A stretch of 64,000 nt of DNA. Origin: Pachyseris speciosa. Lineage: Eukaryota > Cnidaria > Anthozoa > Scleractinia > Pachyseridae. Shown piece by piece: positions 34,652-46,459 of the stretch. Positions within the stretch are counted from its first letter, which is position 1, and every line of letters starts with the position of its first letter. Below the pieces are notes generated by a model. The model ran no database searches and was not told where the DNA came from. It saw only the letters and a program-made list of their open reading frames with translations. The translations under genes and the position numbers were made by a program. The stretch covers positions 1,790,001 through 1,854,000 of the forward strand of contig JAEMWC010000011.1 of assembly GCA_016490735.1 (NCBI GenBank). The letters run 5' to 3'.

Positions 34652-36583
34652 CGTTGATAAACCAAATTTTCGTGCATAAAAAACTGATGATCGAAAAGTG
34701 AATCCATGTCTAAAAACGCTAACGATTCGTTATAACTTAAGTGAGGGCAAATAATTGATAAAGCTCTTTTCTGCACCCGTTCTAAATCATTAATTAGGTA
34801 ATTAGGCAGAGATGAATGAAAAACTGGTACAGCATAGTCACAGACGGATCTAATACAACATGTGTAGAATCTTACTAAGTCCGATGTAGGGACCCTAGCA
34901 CGTTTATGCTGTCTAAGAAAATAAAGTCGCTTAGACGCTTTCTTGATAGTGTCGTTAATGTGTAGGTTTCAAGAGAGATTGTTTGTAATAGTCACTCCAA
35001 GTGGTTTGGCATTCTGAACTACTTCAAGTTCTTGGCCATTAATGAATAAAGGTGGTAGATCAGCATTGTTCTTAGAGAATGATATACGAATTTCCTTACA
35101 CTTGTCGATGTTCAATTGAAACCTGTTATCTGCGGACCAGTCCGCCACAGAATCGACATATTCTTGAGCACTACTTGACTGACCTTTGGGAATGATTTCG
35201 GAAACTGTTGTGTCGTCTACGTACTTCCATAATAATGCGTCGAGAATGGACAAGTCATTGATGATGATGACGAAGAGCCATGGGCCCAGTTTGGTACCCT
35301 GAGGAACACCTGAGGGCACCAAAACCCATTCAGATACACATCCTTCGGCAAGTTTTGTTCTTTGCTGACGGTTGGTAAGGAAATCGATAATCCAGTTAAT
35401 GATGGAGTGAGGCAAGTTCAAAGTACTTAGCTTAGTGATAAGAATCTTGTGATCAATCAGGTCAAAGGCTTTCCTGTAATCAAATAAGATAGTTCTAACA
35501 GAAGAGCCGTTGCCATCTGTAGCGTTCGTCCAGCGATGAATCATTTCCAGCAAAGCTAGGGTCGTAGAGGATTTCGGTACAGCGCCGTATCGACGATCGT
35601 CTTAAACTCGTAGGGCGGCGGGCTTGACATAATTAGTGATGACTAAATCCTCAGCCAGTTTAGAAAGACATGGTGTAAAGGAAATAGGTCTTAAATCCTT
35701 TTTTACGTCTTTAACTGGTTTCCTTTTAGGAATAGGTGTGACATCAGCGAGTTTCCACATGCTGGGTAGGCGTTGTTCCTTAAAGGAGGCATTTAGGACT
35801 TTAGTAATAGGATACGCAAGAAACACTGCGTATTCCTTCAAGAGCCAGTTAGGGATTCCATCAGGGCCACAGGCTTTGTTTGAATCCAGCTTGCACAACA
35901 ATTGGTAAACCTGATGTTCAGGTACTTCCAGGAATTCGGGGTCCTCTAAGGGTAGTGGCACAAGAGGGTCGTCCAACCGGTATTCTTGTAAGGGTTCTAG
36001 GAGTGCGCCGTTGAGTGAGTTTGCAAGGTCTTCCGAGGGTAGATCGTTAAGATCAGGTACGTTAATGCAGTTACGTAAGTCGCCTGAGCGTAAGAGTGAG
36101 CCACTCAACCGCTTAACTTCGTTCCACCATCTTTTAGGATCTTTATCTTTGAGGTGTTGGATCTTAGATTCGTAGAACTTTGATTTGCAGAGTTTACGTT
36201 TGCGATTGACAGTGTTTCTATAAAACTTGTACTGAATGGAGTTGGGGCCCAGGTCGTGGAAGGCTCTTTGTCGCTTGATGATCGTTGACTTAAGCTCTGG
36301 AGTCATCCAGGGGGCGTCTTTGGTGTTCAGGCGCAGACCAGTTAGTATAGCCTCCCTGAAGGCCCTATCATCACCAGATCATCACAGGACTTAAGGGATG
36401 TGAACAAAAGTGAAGTGAAGTGTAGCGTCATTTCTTGTAGGTGCCTTAACAATTTGTTTCATGCAGAAATGGTTTATCAAGCTGTTAGTATTGAAGCGAT
36501 TAAAATCACCACAAATGATGAGAGGGCAACTGGGAAGTCGGGCCTCCACCATGGTTAAAGAGTCAAACAGACATTCTCGTAAA

Positions 36584-38185
36584 TTTGGTTTATCAACGGA
36601 GTTGATAAGGTAAATTGACCACCGTACAGGGATTCGATTAGCTGACGTTTCGAGCGTTAGCCCTTCGTCGGAGCGAATCGAGGAATTGTGGGTTGTGTAT
36701 GGTTTATATACAGAAAATGGAGCTACGCTATTGGTGGTAACATGGTAACGTGAAAAACAGAAATAAATTAATTGAATGAAAAGCGCTCGTTGATACCGTG
36801 GGGATTAAGAGTGCCAATTTGAAAGATCAGTTTTTGCTCGAGATTTTTGCGGCTTTCCGTGGTACCTTGATGTAGGGAAAGGCCGGAGATCGACATGTGT
36901 TGTTTGGAATGGTTAGGGAGATTAAAATGCCGAGCGACAGGTTTGGATGCGTCTTTGTCATCTTTCTCAACATCACGAAGATGTTCCCGGAATCGGTCAC
37001 CTAGTCGTCTTCCTGTTTCGCCGATGTATAACTTTTTGCATAATGTGCAGGTTATGCAATAGATAACATTTGCGGAGGTACACGTGAAACGATCAGTGAT
37101 CTTAACAGATCGCTTAGGGCCCGATATTTTGTCAGTGTTTTGAATGAAAGGACAAGTTTTGCATCGCGAGCGCGCGCATTTAAAAGTGCCAGGTTGTTCA
37201 GTTGTTTTGAATGCGCTTTTAACTAGAAAGCTACCTACATTTTTGTCGCGTTTGAATGAAATCAGCGGTGGTTGCGAAAAGATTCTAGCAGTTTCTGGAT
37301 CATTTTGCAGTATCTTAAAGTTATTTAGAATGATGGCTTTAACTGGGTTATTATGCGGGTGAAATGTGAGGGTGAATGGAATTCTGTCATTCTTTTCCTT
37401 TTGTGACGTCTGTAGTGCTGACTGTTGATCAATCTGCTGAGCGCGGTGATGGCCCGATTGAACTACAGAATCAGGATAGCCACGTTTCTCGAAAAAATGG
37501 CACATTTCCTCTGATTTGTTGGAAAAATCAGAGTCATCACTACATAGACGTCGAAGTCTAAGAAATTGAGAATAGGGAATGGCGTTTTTGACATGAGATG
37601 GATGTGAAGATGAATACAACAAATAACTGTGAGAATCGGTGGGTTTGTAGTGCACACTGGTACATAAACCGTTACCGCTGATAGAAACTTTGATATCAAG
37701 AAAGGCCAGGGAAGTTTCCGAAATTTCCCAGGTATATTTTAGAGCCGGATGAAAGGAATTGACGGCGGTTATAAATTGGTTGATTTCCTCCTTGCTAGAC
37801 GAAATTGCGCCGATACAGTCGTCAATGTAGCGACCGTAGAGTTCAGGTTTAGGACCGTTGTACTGATTGAAGAATTGGTACTCGACGTACCCTACAAAAA
37901 GATTGGCGTAGCTAGGTCCCATTTTTGTGCCCATCGCTACACCATTAATTTGCTTGTAATAGTTGTCGGCGAAAGAAAAGACGCATCCAAACCTGTCGCT
38001 CGGCATTTTAATCTCCCTAACCATTCCAAACAACACATGTCGATCTCCGGCCTTTCCCTACATCAAGGTACCACGGAAAGCCGCAAAAATCTCGAGCAAA
38101 AACTGATCTTTCAAATTGGCACTCTTAATCCCCACGGTATCAACGAGCGCTTTTCATTCAATTAATTTATTTCTGTTTTTCACGT
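36584..38185 (-). mobile_element. Penelope-like element with GIY-YIG endonuclease, 5'-truncated, 15-bp TSD
   Basis: Direct copies of AGACATTCTCGTAAA (36569-36583, 38186-38200) flank the insertion. The minus-strand frame begins inside the RT core (INGVAMGTKMGPSYANLF, GRYIDDCIG) and continues to a GIY-YIG endonuclease (CKKLYIGETGRRLGDRFREH). It ends at 36768. RT plus GIY-YIG is the signature of Penelope-like elements. At 37977-38185 the 3' part of the element (KDASKPVARHFNLP to the C-terminus) is repeated in inverted orientation and abuts the truncated RT. The first 20 codons of the apparent 422-codon frame are antisense of that piece and not real protein. A fragment of the terminal sequence (complement of tttggtttatcaacgg) also appears at 34615-34672. 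Confidence 0.9.
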
Positions 38186-38374
38186 AGACATTCTCGTAAA
38201 CTGTTGTCATTCGCAGTAGATTGCCTCGGATGGTAAACCACCGCCAGAACAATGCAGGAAAATCCTCTGGGGAGACGTTTGGGCTTCAGGTGAACCCACA
38301 AAATTTCGTGTTGGTCACAACATTTAATGTCGTCAAGAAGCTGGTACTTCAAACCGATGTTGTCTCTGATATCT

Positions 38375-38697
38375 CATTCCGAAAGCGCAAGTCTATTCAC
38401 TATCATAACACTAGAATCAGAGAATCCCTCGATATTCCTCTAAGTAAGACAGTCTGGCCAGCGACGTTTCCTCCACAGAGCAGTCAACATCTGGAACAAT
38501 TTAGACAAAGACTTTAAACAGTTATCTTTAACATCATTTAAAAAAAAGTTGAAAATGCACATGCTAGATAATTATTTTAATGATCGCTTTTTATAATTTC
38601 ATTCGCTTATTATCATAATGTACTTTGCTTCTTAGTATTGAAAAGCCCCCCGGGGAATGCTAATAAAGTATGTATGTATGTATGTATGTATGTATGT
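38375..38697 (+). mobile_element. LINE 3' fragment with (TATG)n tail
   Basis: A short plus-strand frame (HYHNTRIRESLDIPLS, then QSSQHLEQFRQRL and stop) matches the C-terminal end of CR1-like ORF2 proteins. An AT-rich 3' UTR and (TATG)n at 38670-38697 follow. It interrupts the endonuclease frame of the minus-strand LINE exactly between GVCLYI and RDNIGL. An atat-type duplication may be present, but it is short and ambiguous. Confidence 0.7.
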
Positions 38698-39089
38698 ATA
38701 TAAAGACACACTCCACCATGCGAGTCAGTTTGCCTGTCGCGACGAATGAAGTCGGGGATATGAACGACGCTGTCAGGAATCTCATTCTTCAGCCAAGTTT
38801 CCGTTATGCACGCTAGGTCGACATCATTTCGGTTGATAAATTCCTGTACCTCGACTAGCTTCGGTACAAGAGACATCACATTTGTAAGCATAATTTTAGG
38901 AACGTAATATTCTTTGATGGATTGTTGATGATTTGCAGGAATGTCGTCCTTTGTACTAGTACTGCTTGAGGTGTCATCTTGAATATTTTTAAAAGTAGTT
39001 CTTAGTGAGATTATGCAAATTCTGCCCAGTTTGAGAATCTTGAAAAGTTCTAAAATCCAAGGGAAAATTTCGAATAGAGTCAGCAACAT

Positions 39090-40890
39090 TAGGTACAGTG
39101 CTTTCCACCTGGGAATTGCTTAAAACACCAGATCTCACTCTGTGGAGTGCACATGATTATTGTAGAACTTTTGACGCAGCTGAGCTACAAAAGTTCAAGT
39201 TCCACATGCCCACAAGTGTTTGTGCTGAATGCTCATCAGGAATTCAGTTTGTGAGGAAGTCCAATAGACAGGACAATTAAAACCATGAACTGGTCAATAG
39301 TGCAAGTTCTGTGGTTACAAGCTACAGTCAGCACTCATTTACTCAGCCAAATAAATGTCTTGTATTTGGAAAAAAAAAGTTCACAAATATAAGTCAAGAA
39401 AGAAAGGCACTTTGCAGAGAATGCAAAGAAAGGCTCATAAGCTGATGAAGTGGAACAAGAGGATTCTTGTAATGAAGACTGTCACAGCAAGAGTGAGGAT
39501 ATTCGCACTTTCTGAGAGATTTAGAAGAGATTTAAAGACAATTTAAACATTGATTAGACTTTAAGAGTAGTGATGGAGTAATGTCTTGAAAACAAACTGG
39601 CCTTCTGAAAAAGAGCAAGTTTGTAAGCTTGCCAGGGATCAGTACTTGCAGCGGCTTCAAAGAAGAGCTAAGTGTAGAAAGTAGAAGATAGACTGTCATT
39701 CAAATTTGACAGAATAGTAAACTGTTTATGTGGTCCCAAGGCCACTGAGAGCCAAATTGGTGGATGAAATTTGTGGAGCAGTGCACCTAGGAGAAGAAGA
39801 AGCCGGCAACCAGCATTTATAAACAGCTACTATAGTAAAATCAGCCAGCTACTGTCATTCTGAAAATGAGTGAAACATAACAGCTATAGGAAGAATTGCT
39901 CAATTCTTGACCGGTTACTTTCTCCGAGAGACTATCTTCTGAAAATCTTAATTACAGCCCTGCTGTGGTCCCAGATTTTTCATGAATATTAACAAGACAT
40001 AGGTTATGGTTATAATATATAACAGGTTTGTTTCCTTTCAATGAGCAAATATTTTAGACCAAAGATTTTGCATGAAGTTAAATTGTACAATACAGTAAGC
40101 TATCAAATGAAGAATGATCCTTGCAGTTGCTGTATCACACTACATTCTGATTTCCTAATTAATTCAGTTTTATATTTTCTCATTAATATTCTTGTTGCAT
40201 TTTTTCGATTTAATCCAGGCTCTCAATTATCCAGACTATTTACTCCAGTGCCAGCAAGTCTGGATAATCAAGGTTTGACTGTACTTTGCAAGGGACTATG
40301 TCTTCTGGCCCTCAGTGAGAGCTCAAATCAAAGACGAAGTCACCTCATCTTTTCATAATCATATTTAGCTTTCATAACCAACAACAGATAGAGTTTTTGC
40401 ATCAGCTTGACCTCCCAGGATTACCATGGCTTACGTACAGTACAGTACAACTACATGTAGCTGGGACTGACCTATTTGATGAGCAGACCAAACATTCATA
40501 CGTTGTATATTTATTGCAATAATTGAAAATAAAAAAAATTTAAGGCTGAATCAAGTTCATGGATAAATTCTTGCTTACCATGCCAGTAGGTTCTCCATCA
40601 GAAGCTTCTGCCTTCTTTGAAATTTGAGGTAAGCCAGAATTTACCGATGAACTTGACCCAGCCTCGATTCTTTTTATTTTTTTTATTTTGATTTTGCATG
40701 ACTGATGCACAACTAAGCCACAGAAAACCCACATTTACACTTAACACATCACAACACAGTTTTCTAATAAAAAATGTGGATGGTTTATAGAAGCCTTCAG
40801 TACTCATTCTTAAATTATCTTAAAGGGTTGTTGCTTTGAGTGTTATTTTTGTTTTACGTGTAGTTCAGGTCGCAGAACTGATTTCTGTGT
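39090..40890. other. No recognisable gene
   Basis: Short reading frames such as 39098-39280 and 39355-39546 contain a few Cys and Lys/Arg-rich segments but no domain I can name. A scrap of the tRNA-Thr SINE tail (tcaaatgaagaatgatcctt) lies at about 40104-40123. Confidence 0.4.
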
Positions 40891-40897
40891 TCTTCCT

Positions 40898-40972
40898 TTC
40901 AAAGAATGGTCTGACTCCTCTACATAGCGGCACATTTCGGTCATGTGGACCTTGTTGAATTGTTGCTGTAGC
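40898..40972 (+). pseudogene. Ankyrin-repeat remnant
   Basis: One strand reads KNGLTPLHSGT, and after a one-base shift GHVDLVELLL. Together these form a single ankyrin repeat (NGxTPLHxA, then GHVDLVELLL). The frame break and the absence of neighbouring repeats mark a relic, possibly one exon of a lost gene. Confidence 0.55.
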
Positions 40973-41799
40973 TGTGGAGCTGATACGTGTGCAAGAGTCA
41001 GGGTAAGTTTCTAACTTACATAAGATGTAGCAATTAAGGTCTGGAGAAAACTACCCCCACCTGCATGTATGCTATTGGAATCTTCCCACAACCAGGTTCA
41101 CTGACCAGAGGCAAATGGCTAGTGTTTAAAAACATTAACAATGTTTACACTGCTCTGTCCTACACAGTAATTTCTGAAAGAAGCTTTTGGATCTGATACA
41201 TGGAAATGTTTTTGCTTGGTTTTCTTTCTTTATAACTTTTCAGATTGTGTACTGAACAAAGCTCAAAGGATGCACGTGTACTGTTAACAAAGCAAAATGT
41301 TGTTTCTTGTTTTTGTTGTTTTCCTTTAAAATTAATAATATAGATGGTTTTTCTTGTCTACAGGTAGTCTAGATATGCAATTTAGAAAACTCTTTCAACT
41401 CATGTCATGAATGAAACAAAGATAAATTTTTTGCTTTTTATTTTTGAAGCAGATTGTGAAGCTCAGTTCTATTTCTACATGTAGAGTGGTGTTTTTCTAT
41501 ATAATGGAGGAGGCAAGCAAAGAAACCTTCTCTGAGAGGGGATAAACTCTGTGCAAATTATTTTTGGCCATCAGGGCTTCCATCTGACTTTTGAGTGCAT
41601 CTCTCCACCTTTGGAGGGACAGACGCACAATCGAGTCAGTGAAAGAACACGTGGAGGACTTTTTTCACATTTTATTTCCATTTATAGCTATAAATACAAT
41701 GCAATTAATACATTTCATCAATGACACCTCCTTATACTATTTGCATTATTAGGCCAACAAACGAGTATGCCTAGCGTTAATATAAAATTACCCTTTAGC

Positions 41800-42390
41800 C
41801 TGAAATTTTTTTCCTATTATTCTTAGAGGCTAGATACATTTCTGTTCTGTATTTCACATCCAGCATTGCCTTAAAAACCTCAACCTTGGGGTACTCTACG
41901 TTTACGACAATTCCAAATATGAAGTTTATCAAGAATGAACAAAAACATCTCATAAGGCTGAATTCTTCATAATATGTCCTGAGAGCGTAAACTAGAATTT
42001 TTCAAACTGCTTCCAAAAAACAATGAAAAATGATTGGAGAACTGAAGAGCATTCATAAAATAGGTGATGAACCGTTTCTGATCCTGCCTCACAAAAGGTA
42101 CATGCCACACATATCATTCGGGATACATAACCTATTTTAGCGAGACGATAATAAGTAAAAGTAATATCAGCTAACAATTAAAACTGAAAACTTCTAATAA
42201 AGGTTTAAAATGAAAACGATGTAATATTAAGAAAAGCGTTAGCAGCATTTGAATCGTCCAGACTTAAATCCTCTTTCAGGTTTAGAAAACCCCTCGAAGG
42301 TTTAACTTTTTCGGACACTAACAAGCGATAAAACTGATTACTCTTGCTAGTAAGAGGATTAAATGTTTTTTCTCCAACACCATCATGCAT
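41800..42390 (-). pseudogene. LINE fragment with C-terminal zinc knuckle (zf-RVT)
   Basis: Minus-strand reading gives CVACTFCEAGSETVHHLFYEC at 42030-42110, the CxxC-H-C pattern found near the C-terminus of many LINE RT proteins. It continues across stops with HIWNC-like and LRFLRQC-like text toward 41830. An upstream piece (NPLTSKSNQFYRLLV) lies at 42205-42390. No intact frame remains. Confidence 0.6.
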
Positions 42391-42600
42391 GGACGAGTTC
42401 CTGGGAACAGAGGGCGTGGTAGACCACGGAGAAGTTGTATCAGAGACATCTGTCAGTGAATGGACACGGAGTACAGCATGGCAAGCTATCAGGCTTGCTG
42501 AGAAGAGAGACTTAAGAATAATCCAGCATCAGAGTGCATCTACGGATCATGGGAGATCTTTGACGTAAAAGAAGATGATGAAGTGATCGTCTGTTTTCAC
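42391..42600 (+). pseudogene. LINE ORF2 C-terminal scrap
   Basis: The plus strand encodes RGRGRPRRSCIRDI followed by degenerate text. An R-G-R-P-R segment and a following Trp/Arg-rich tail are typical of the extreme C-terminus of some LINE ORF2 proteins. It abuts the minus-strand fragment at 41800-42390 in the opposite orientation. Confidence 0.45.
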
Positions 42601-43429
42601 TAACGTGACACGCACGAGGTACAAATCTGGCCGAAATACGGCATAGATACCCCAGGGCAATCGAGAAACAATACACAACAACTAAGCCTAGAGCTACAAT
42701 ACTAAGCCTCGTCACACCTAGGAAAAGGCTCTATCAAGATTGTATATTTTGTAGAAGCAAAAACCACATATTCAAGAAATCTTATTGTGCGACTCGTGTG
42801 CCAAAACATGCTTCTAATGATGTTCCTTGATCCAGGAACCTCATAATCACCAACGGCTGAACATCAGTGGGTGAACCATCCAGAGACCATTTGATATTAT
42901 GATCAATCAATGAACAACCAGCGGTCTTGAACAACATCATGTCACAAAGTCCTGAAAATAACAACACTGTTCCAAAATTAAAGACACCGCCGGTGAAAAT
43001 GACTTTTAAGTCTTAAAGTCTGTCTATTTAAAAAAAAAATCAAAACCATAAGTTATTAACTTGAGAGAATTATAGATGCAACTTCATTTACAGAAAGAAA
43101 ATCCATCTTTATTCCGCACAGGACATTAATCTCATTACGTGCGACTGATTATGACTGATTTCGACGATGCACGAAATATTCATGAGAAGAGTTTTTACAT
43201 TCTAAATTTATTCAATACATAGTGAGTTCGGCGTATTGCTAATTGTACGTGTGATTGAAGTCTCGAAGTATGCACTCTTTGCATATTTTTTAATACATTA
43301 GCGGACGGGTTCGATCTTCGGAGACGGAAAATACTGCAATTTTTGTGTCTGAGTTTCATCATGGATAATGCTATATTGTGATGTGACAGAAGCAAAATTG
43401 TAAAAACAAACTTCACAAAGAAGATCAGA

Positions 43430-45865
43430 CGCTTACATATACATACATACTTTATTAGAGTAGGTTGGAGTGGGCAGCCGAAGGCTGATGTGGACCTACT
43501 TACAAATAAATTAGAATAAGAACGTGGACAAGGATAATAAATAAAAGAAACTATTTACAGAATACAAATACATAGACTAAAAATTACAAACCAATCTAAG
43601 AGCTTAGGTACAATATAGAAATACTTAAAAATATACAAAATCTCGGTCTTTCATAGCTATCATGGGCGCTTCGAATGAGAAGTTATTTACGTTTTGTGCG
43701 AGTAAAATGTTTTTAAAACTGTCTTTTTGAACGTTCGCATTAAAATTTACCAACCTATTAATAAAATTCCAGATTACTGGACCTCTATATTGTGCTGATT
43801 CCTTACCCACTTTGTACTTCACCCTAGGGATTTCAAACTTTAACCCGCCACTACGCGATGGTCTGTTTCCTACCCTCAAATCAAAAGGGAGATATAAGGC
43901 TTTACCATTCAAAAGGTCATGCATCAAGAGAAGGAGTCTTCTTTTATATATATAAGAAATTGGCAACCAATCTGGCTTTGCAATACTATTATTCTGGTAG
44001 ATAACTCGTGCAGCTCTCGCTTGAACAGGGTTTAAAGAGTCCATTATTGAAGAACTGCAGTTTCCCCACGCCACAATACCGTAAGTTACCGCTGAAGTAA
44101 CTTGAAGTAAATTTCTTCCAGCACTTTGACAGGAAACGTCTTCATTCTTTTTAATGCACCCACTTTCTGTGCAAAAGACTTCTTCACATGGTCTACATGC
44201 ATTGCCCATGTAAGCCTATTGTCAACGACTAATCCCAAACATGTGGTATGATTCACAACATTAACAAAATTATTTCCAAAGTAGATTGGAGGGACAGGAC
44301 CAATGAAGCCTGTTTTGCCAATGACTTCAGACTTAATGGGATGAATACAAAGTTTATTCATTGAGCTCCAAAGCAGAAGTTGCTCAAGAATGTTATTTAA
44401 TTGTGAGCAGACCTGATCAAAGTTCCTCCCCACACAGTATAATGTGGTATCATCTGCATACATGAACACATCCCCAAATGTAATAGCATTAGGGAGGTCA
44501 TTGACGTAGATAGTGTAAGGCCTTGGACCCAGGAGGGATCCTTGGGGAACACCGTATTTCACTTCATCCAGATTAGAAGAGTGGCCATTTACAACAGTGT
44601 ATTGAAACCTGTCTTTTAAGTAATTCATCAGCCACTCGTGAAGATTTCCGCTTAATCCAATAGCCTGGAGTTTCAATGACAGGATGTTGTGTGAGATGCT
44701 GTCGAAAGCCTTCTTGAAGTCAACAAATATTGCACCCACAATCATACCTTTATCCAGATTCATCTTCCAGGTATCTGTCATTGAAAGCAACATGCCTTCT
44801 GATGATAATCCTTTTGTAAAGCCCCACTGAGAAGAACTTTTAAGAGAGGACTTATTTAGGTGCTCGTCAATTATGTTACAGACTTGATGTTCGAGTAATT
44901 TACTTGGAATACGCAGCAAGGATATAGGTCTATAGTTGGCAATGTCAGTTCCAGCTCTAAAATAGGGGTAACCTTTGCTCTTTTCCATGAAATGGGAACA
45001 GTTCTTGTAGCAAAACTACGCTCGAAGATATTTTCCAAGCCATTAATAATTGCACTGCCAGTTAGAGAAATAACTGTACTAGATATACCATCAGGGCCTG
45101 CTGCTTTGTTACTTTTGATTTCCTTAAGACTTTTGGAAATATTTTCAGATTCCAGGATCAAAGAGTTGCAGATAGGCGCTGAGACTCTATAAATATGTTG
45201 TATGTCGGTTTGGTTTGGAATGTCAGGGAGGCTTTCGGCGATGTCTCTACCAATATTGACATAATATTGGTTAAATAAACTAGACTTCATGCCATCATCC
45301 AAGACCTCCAAGCTATTTTCATCTTTGACAGGTCTAACTCTGGAGCACTTCTGCATACCAGTTATGCTATGTACAGTTTTCCAGAATGTGCTTGAGTTAT
45401 TGGCTTTAGTAAACTTTTCCTTCCAATATTGTGTAATAGAGCAGTAACTTGATTTCGAGCGAGTTTATATTCGTCCCAGTAATGTTGTATGTCGGTTTGG
45501 TTTGGAATGTCAGGGAGGCTTTCGGCGATGTCTCTACCCATATTGACAGAATATTGGTTAAATAAACTAGACTTCATGCCATCATCCAAGACCTCCAAGT
45601 TATTTTCATCTTTGACAGGTCCAACTCTGGAGCACTTCTGCATACCTGTTATGCTATGTACATTTTTCCAGAATGTGCTTGAGTTATTGGCTTTAGTAAA
45701 CTTTTCCTTCCAATATTGTGTAATAGAGCAGTAACTTGATTTCGAGCGAGTTTATATTCGTCCCAGTAATGCTTGGTTTCTAATGTACCATCACAAGATT
45801 TTAAGAGTTTATACCGCTTATTGATGGTTTTACGTATTTCACTATTCATCCAGGGTAGTGGATTC
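43430..45865 (-). pseudogene. 5'-truncated CR1-like LINE, RT only, with internal tandem duplication
   Basis: The 3' end at 43430-43460 has TACA repeats. Frames 45356-44871, 44988-44086 and 44209-43625 together make a reverse transcriptase: SNKAAGPDGI, FVDFKKAFDSISH, YGVPQGSLLGP, MYADDTTLYC, and a C-terminal AWGNCSSSIMDSLNPVQARA segment. Two frameshifts, near 44970 and 44100, separate them. No endonuclease is present, so the copy is 5'-truncated or deleted. A 288-bp segment is directly duplicated: 45194-45481 and 45482-45769 share gttgtatgtcggtttggttt and the following 280 bp. Confidence 0.85.
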
Positions 45866-46105
45866 TACAAGAATTTGCCGCAAGCTTCAAACTCAGAGTT
45901 TCTCTGTTTTACTTCTGTGGAAGCCAGCCGTTTGATTCCATTGTACCTAACTTCGTCGGAGCTAAGGTACATTTATGGCAAGACGGCTTTAATTTATTGT
46001 CTGTTTGGAATGCCAAACTGGGCCGACGTTTGGTAGGGTCTCTTATCCTAATGTAGCACCAGCGTAGTTTTTAATTACTGTACTGCTCTCTCAACCTCTT
46101 GATGT

Positions 46106-46452
46106 CTAGGAAACAGATTTTAAGGCCAATACTAGAGAAAGCATTACAGCCAGGTTTTCATAGCCGTCTGCTCTGGAGCTTTTTCCCAGGTTGCACAGTT
46201 CTCCATAGCAACACTCATGCGCACACTTGGCTAAACCGCTGGTTTGTTGGTCACAGCGAAGGCTCGACTGGGGGCAATTAGTTTGAGGTGCACAATCTTT
46301 TAAAAAGAGTTTGGAGATATTATTTGAACTGTGTGATACTTCTCTGGTGGAAGCAATGCAGTGTTGAATCCCATAAGGACATGTCTTTTTCGCCATGTTG
46401 TCGTTACAGTGTTTCCATGATTCTGTGCTTTTGCATGAATAGCATGTTGTCC
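46106..46452 (-). CDS. Exon encoding a Ly6/uPAR (three-finger) domain with C-terminal hydrophobic tail
   Basis: From an acceptor (tgcattccag) at 46453-46454 the exon reads TTCYSCKSTESWKHC, then CPYGIQHC, KDCAPQTNC, CAHECCYGELCN, and a short hydrophobic tail with stop at 46106. The cysteine spacing and terminal CCxxxxCN are diagnostic of LU domains, extracellular folds held by disulfides. The tail could be a GPI-anchor signal, though it is short (MLSLVLALKSVS). This would be the last exon. A signal-peptide exon should lie upstream (higher coordinates), but I could not identify it. No stop or frameshift interrupts the domain. Confidence 0.75.
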
Positions 46453-46459
46453 CTGGAAT

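Larger units (their letters stand above)
34290..39089 (-). pseudogene. Decayed CR1/L2-like LINE, interrupted by two insertions
   Basis: From 39089 leftward there is an endonuclease domain (ITETWLKNEIPDS at about 38800, then YIRDNIGLKYQLL and EILWVHLKPKRLPRG at 38200-38375), a linker, and reverse transcriptase (FDYRKAFDLIDH, GVPQGTKLGPWLF, active-site YVDD near 35230). The C-terminal RT part (KKASKRLYFLRQHKRARVP) is at 34700-34960. The 3' end at about 34300 has TATC repeats. Two insertions split the endonuclease region, at 36584-38185 and 38375-38697. Nonsense codons occur at about 35600 (TAA) and 34969-34971 (TGA, where related elements have Trp). YVDD replaces the common YADD. The copy is dead. 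ORF1 was not found. Confidence 0.85.

Noticed and set aside
37749..38165. 138-residue plus-strand ORF as a separate gene
   Set aside because: Its second half is the inverted copy of the Penelope 3' end and its first half is antisense of the RT.
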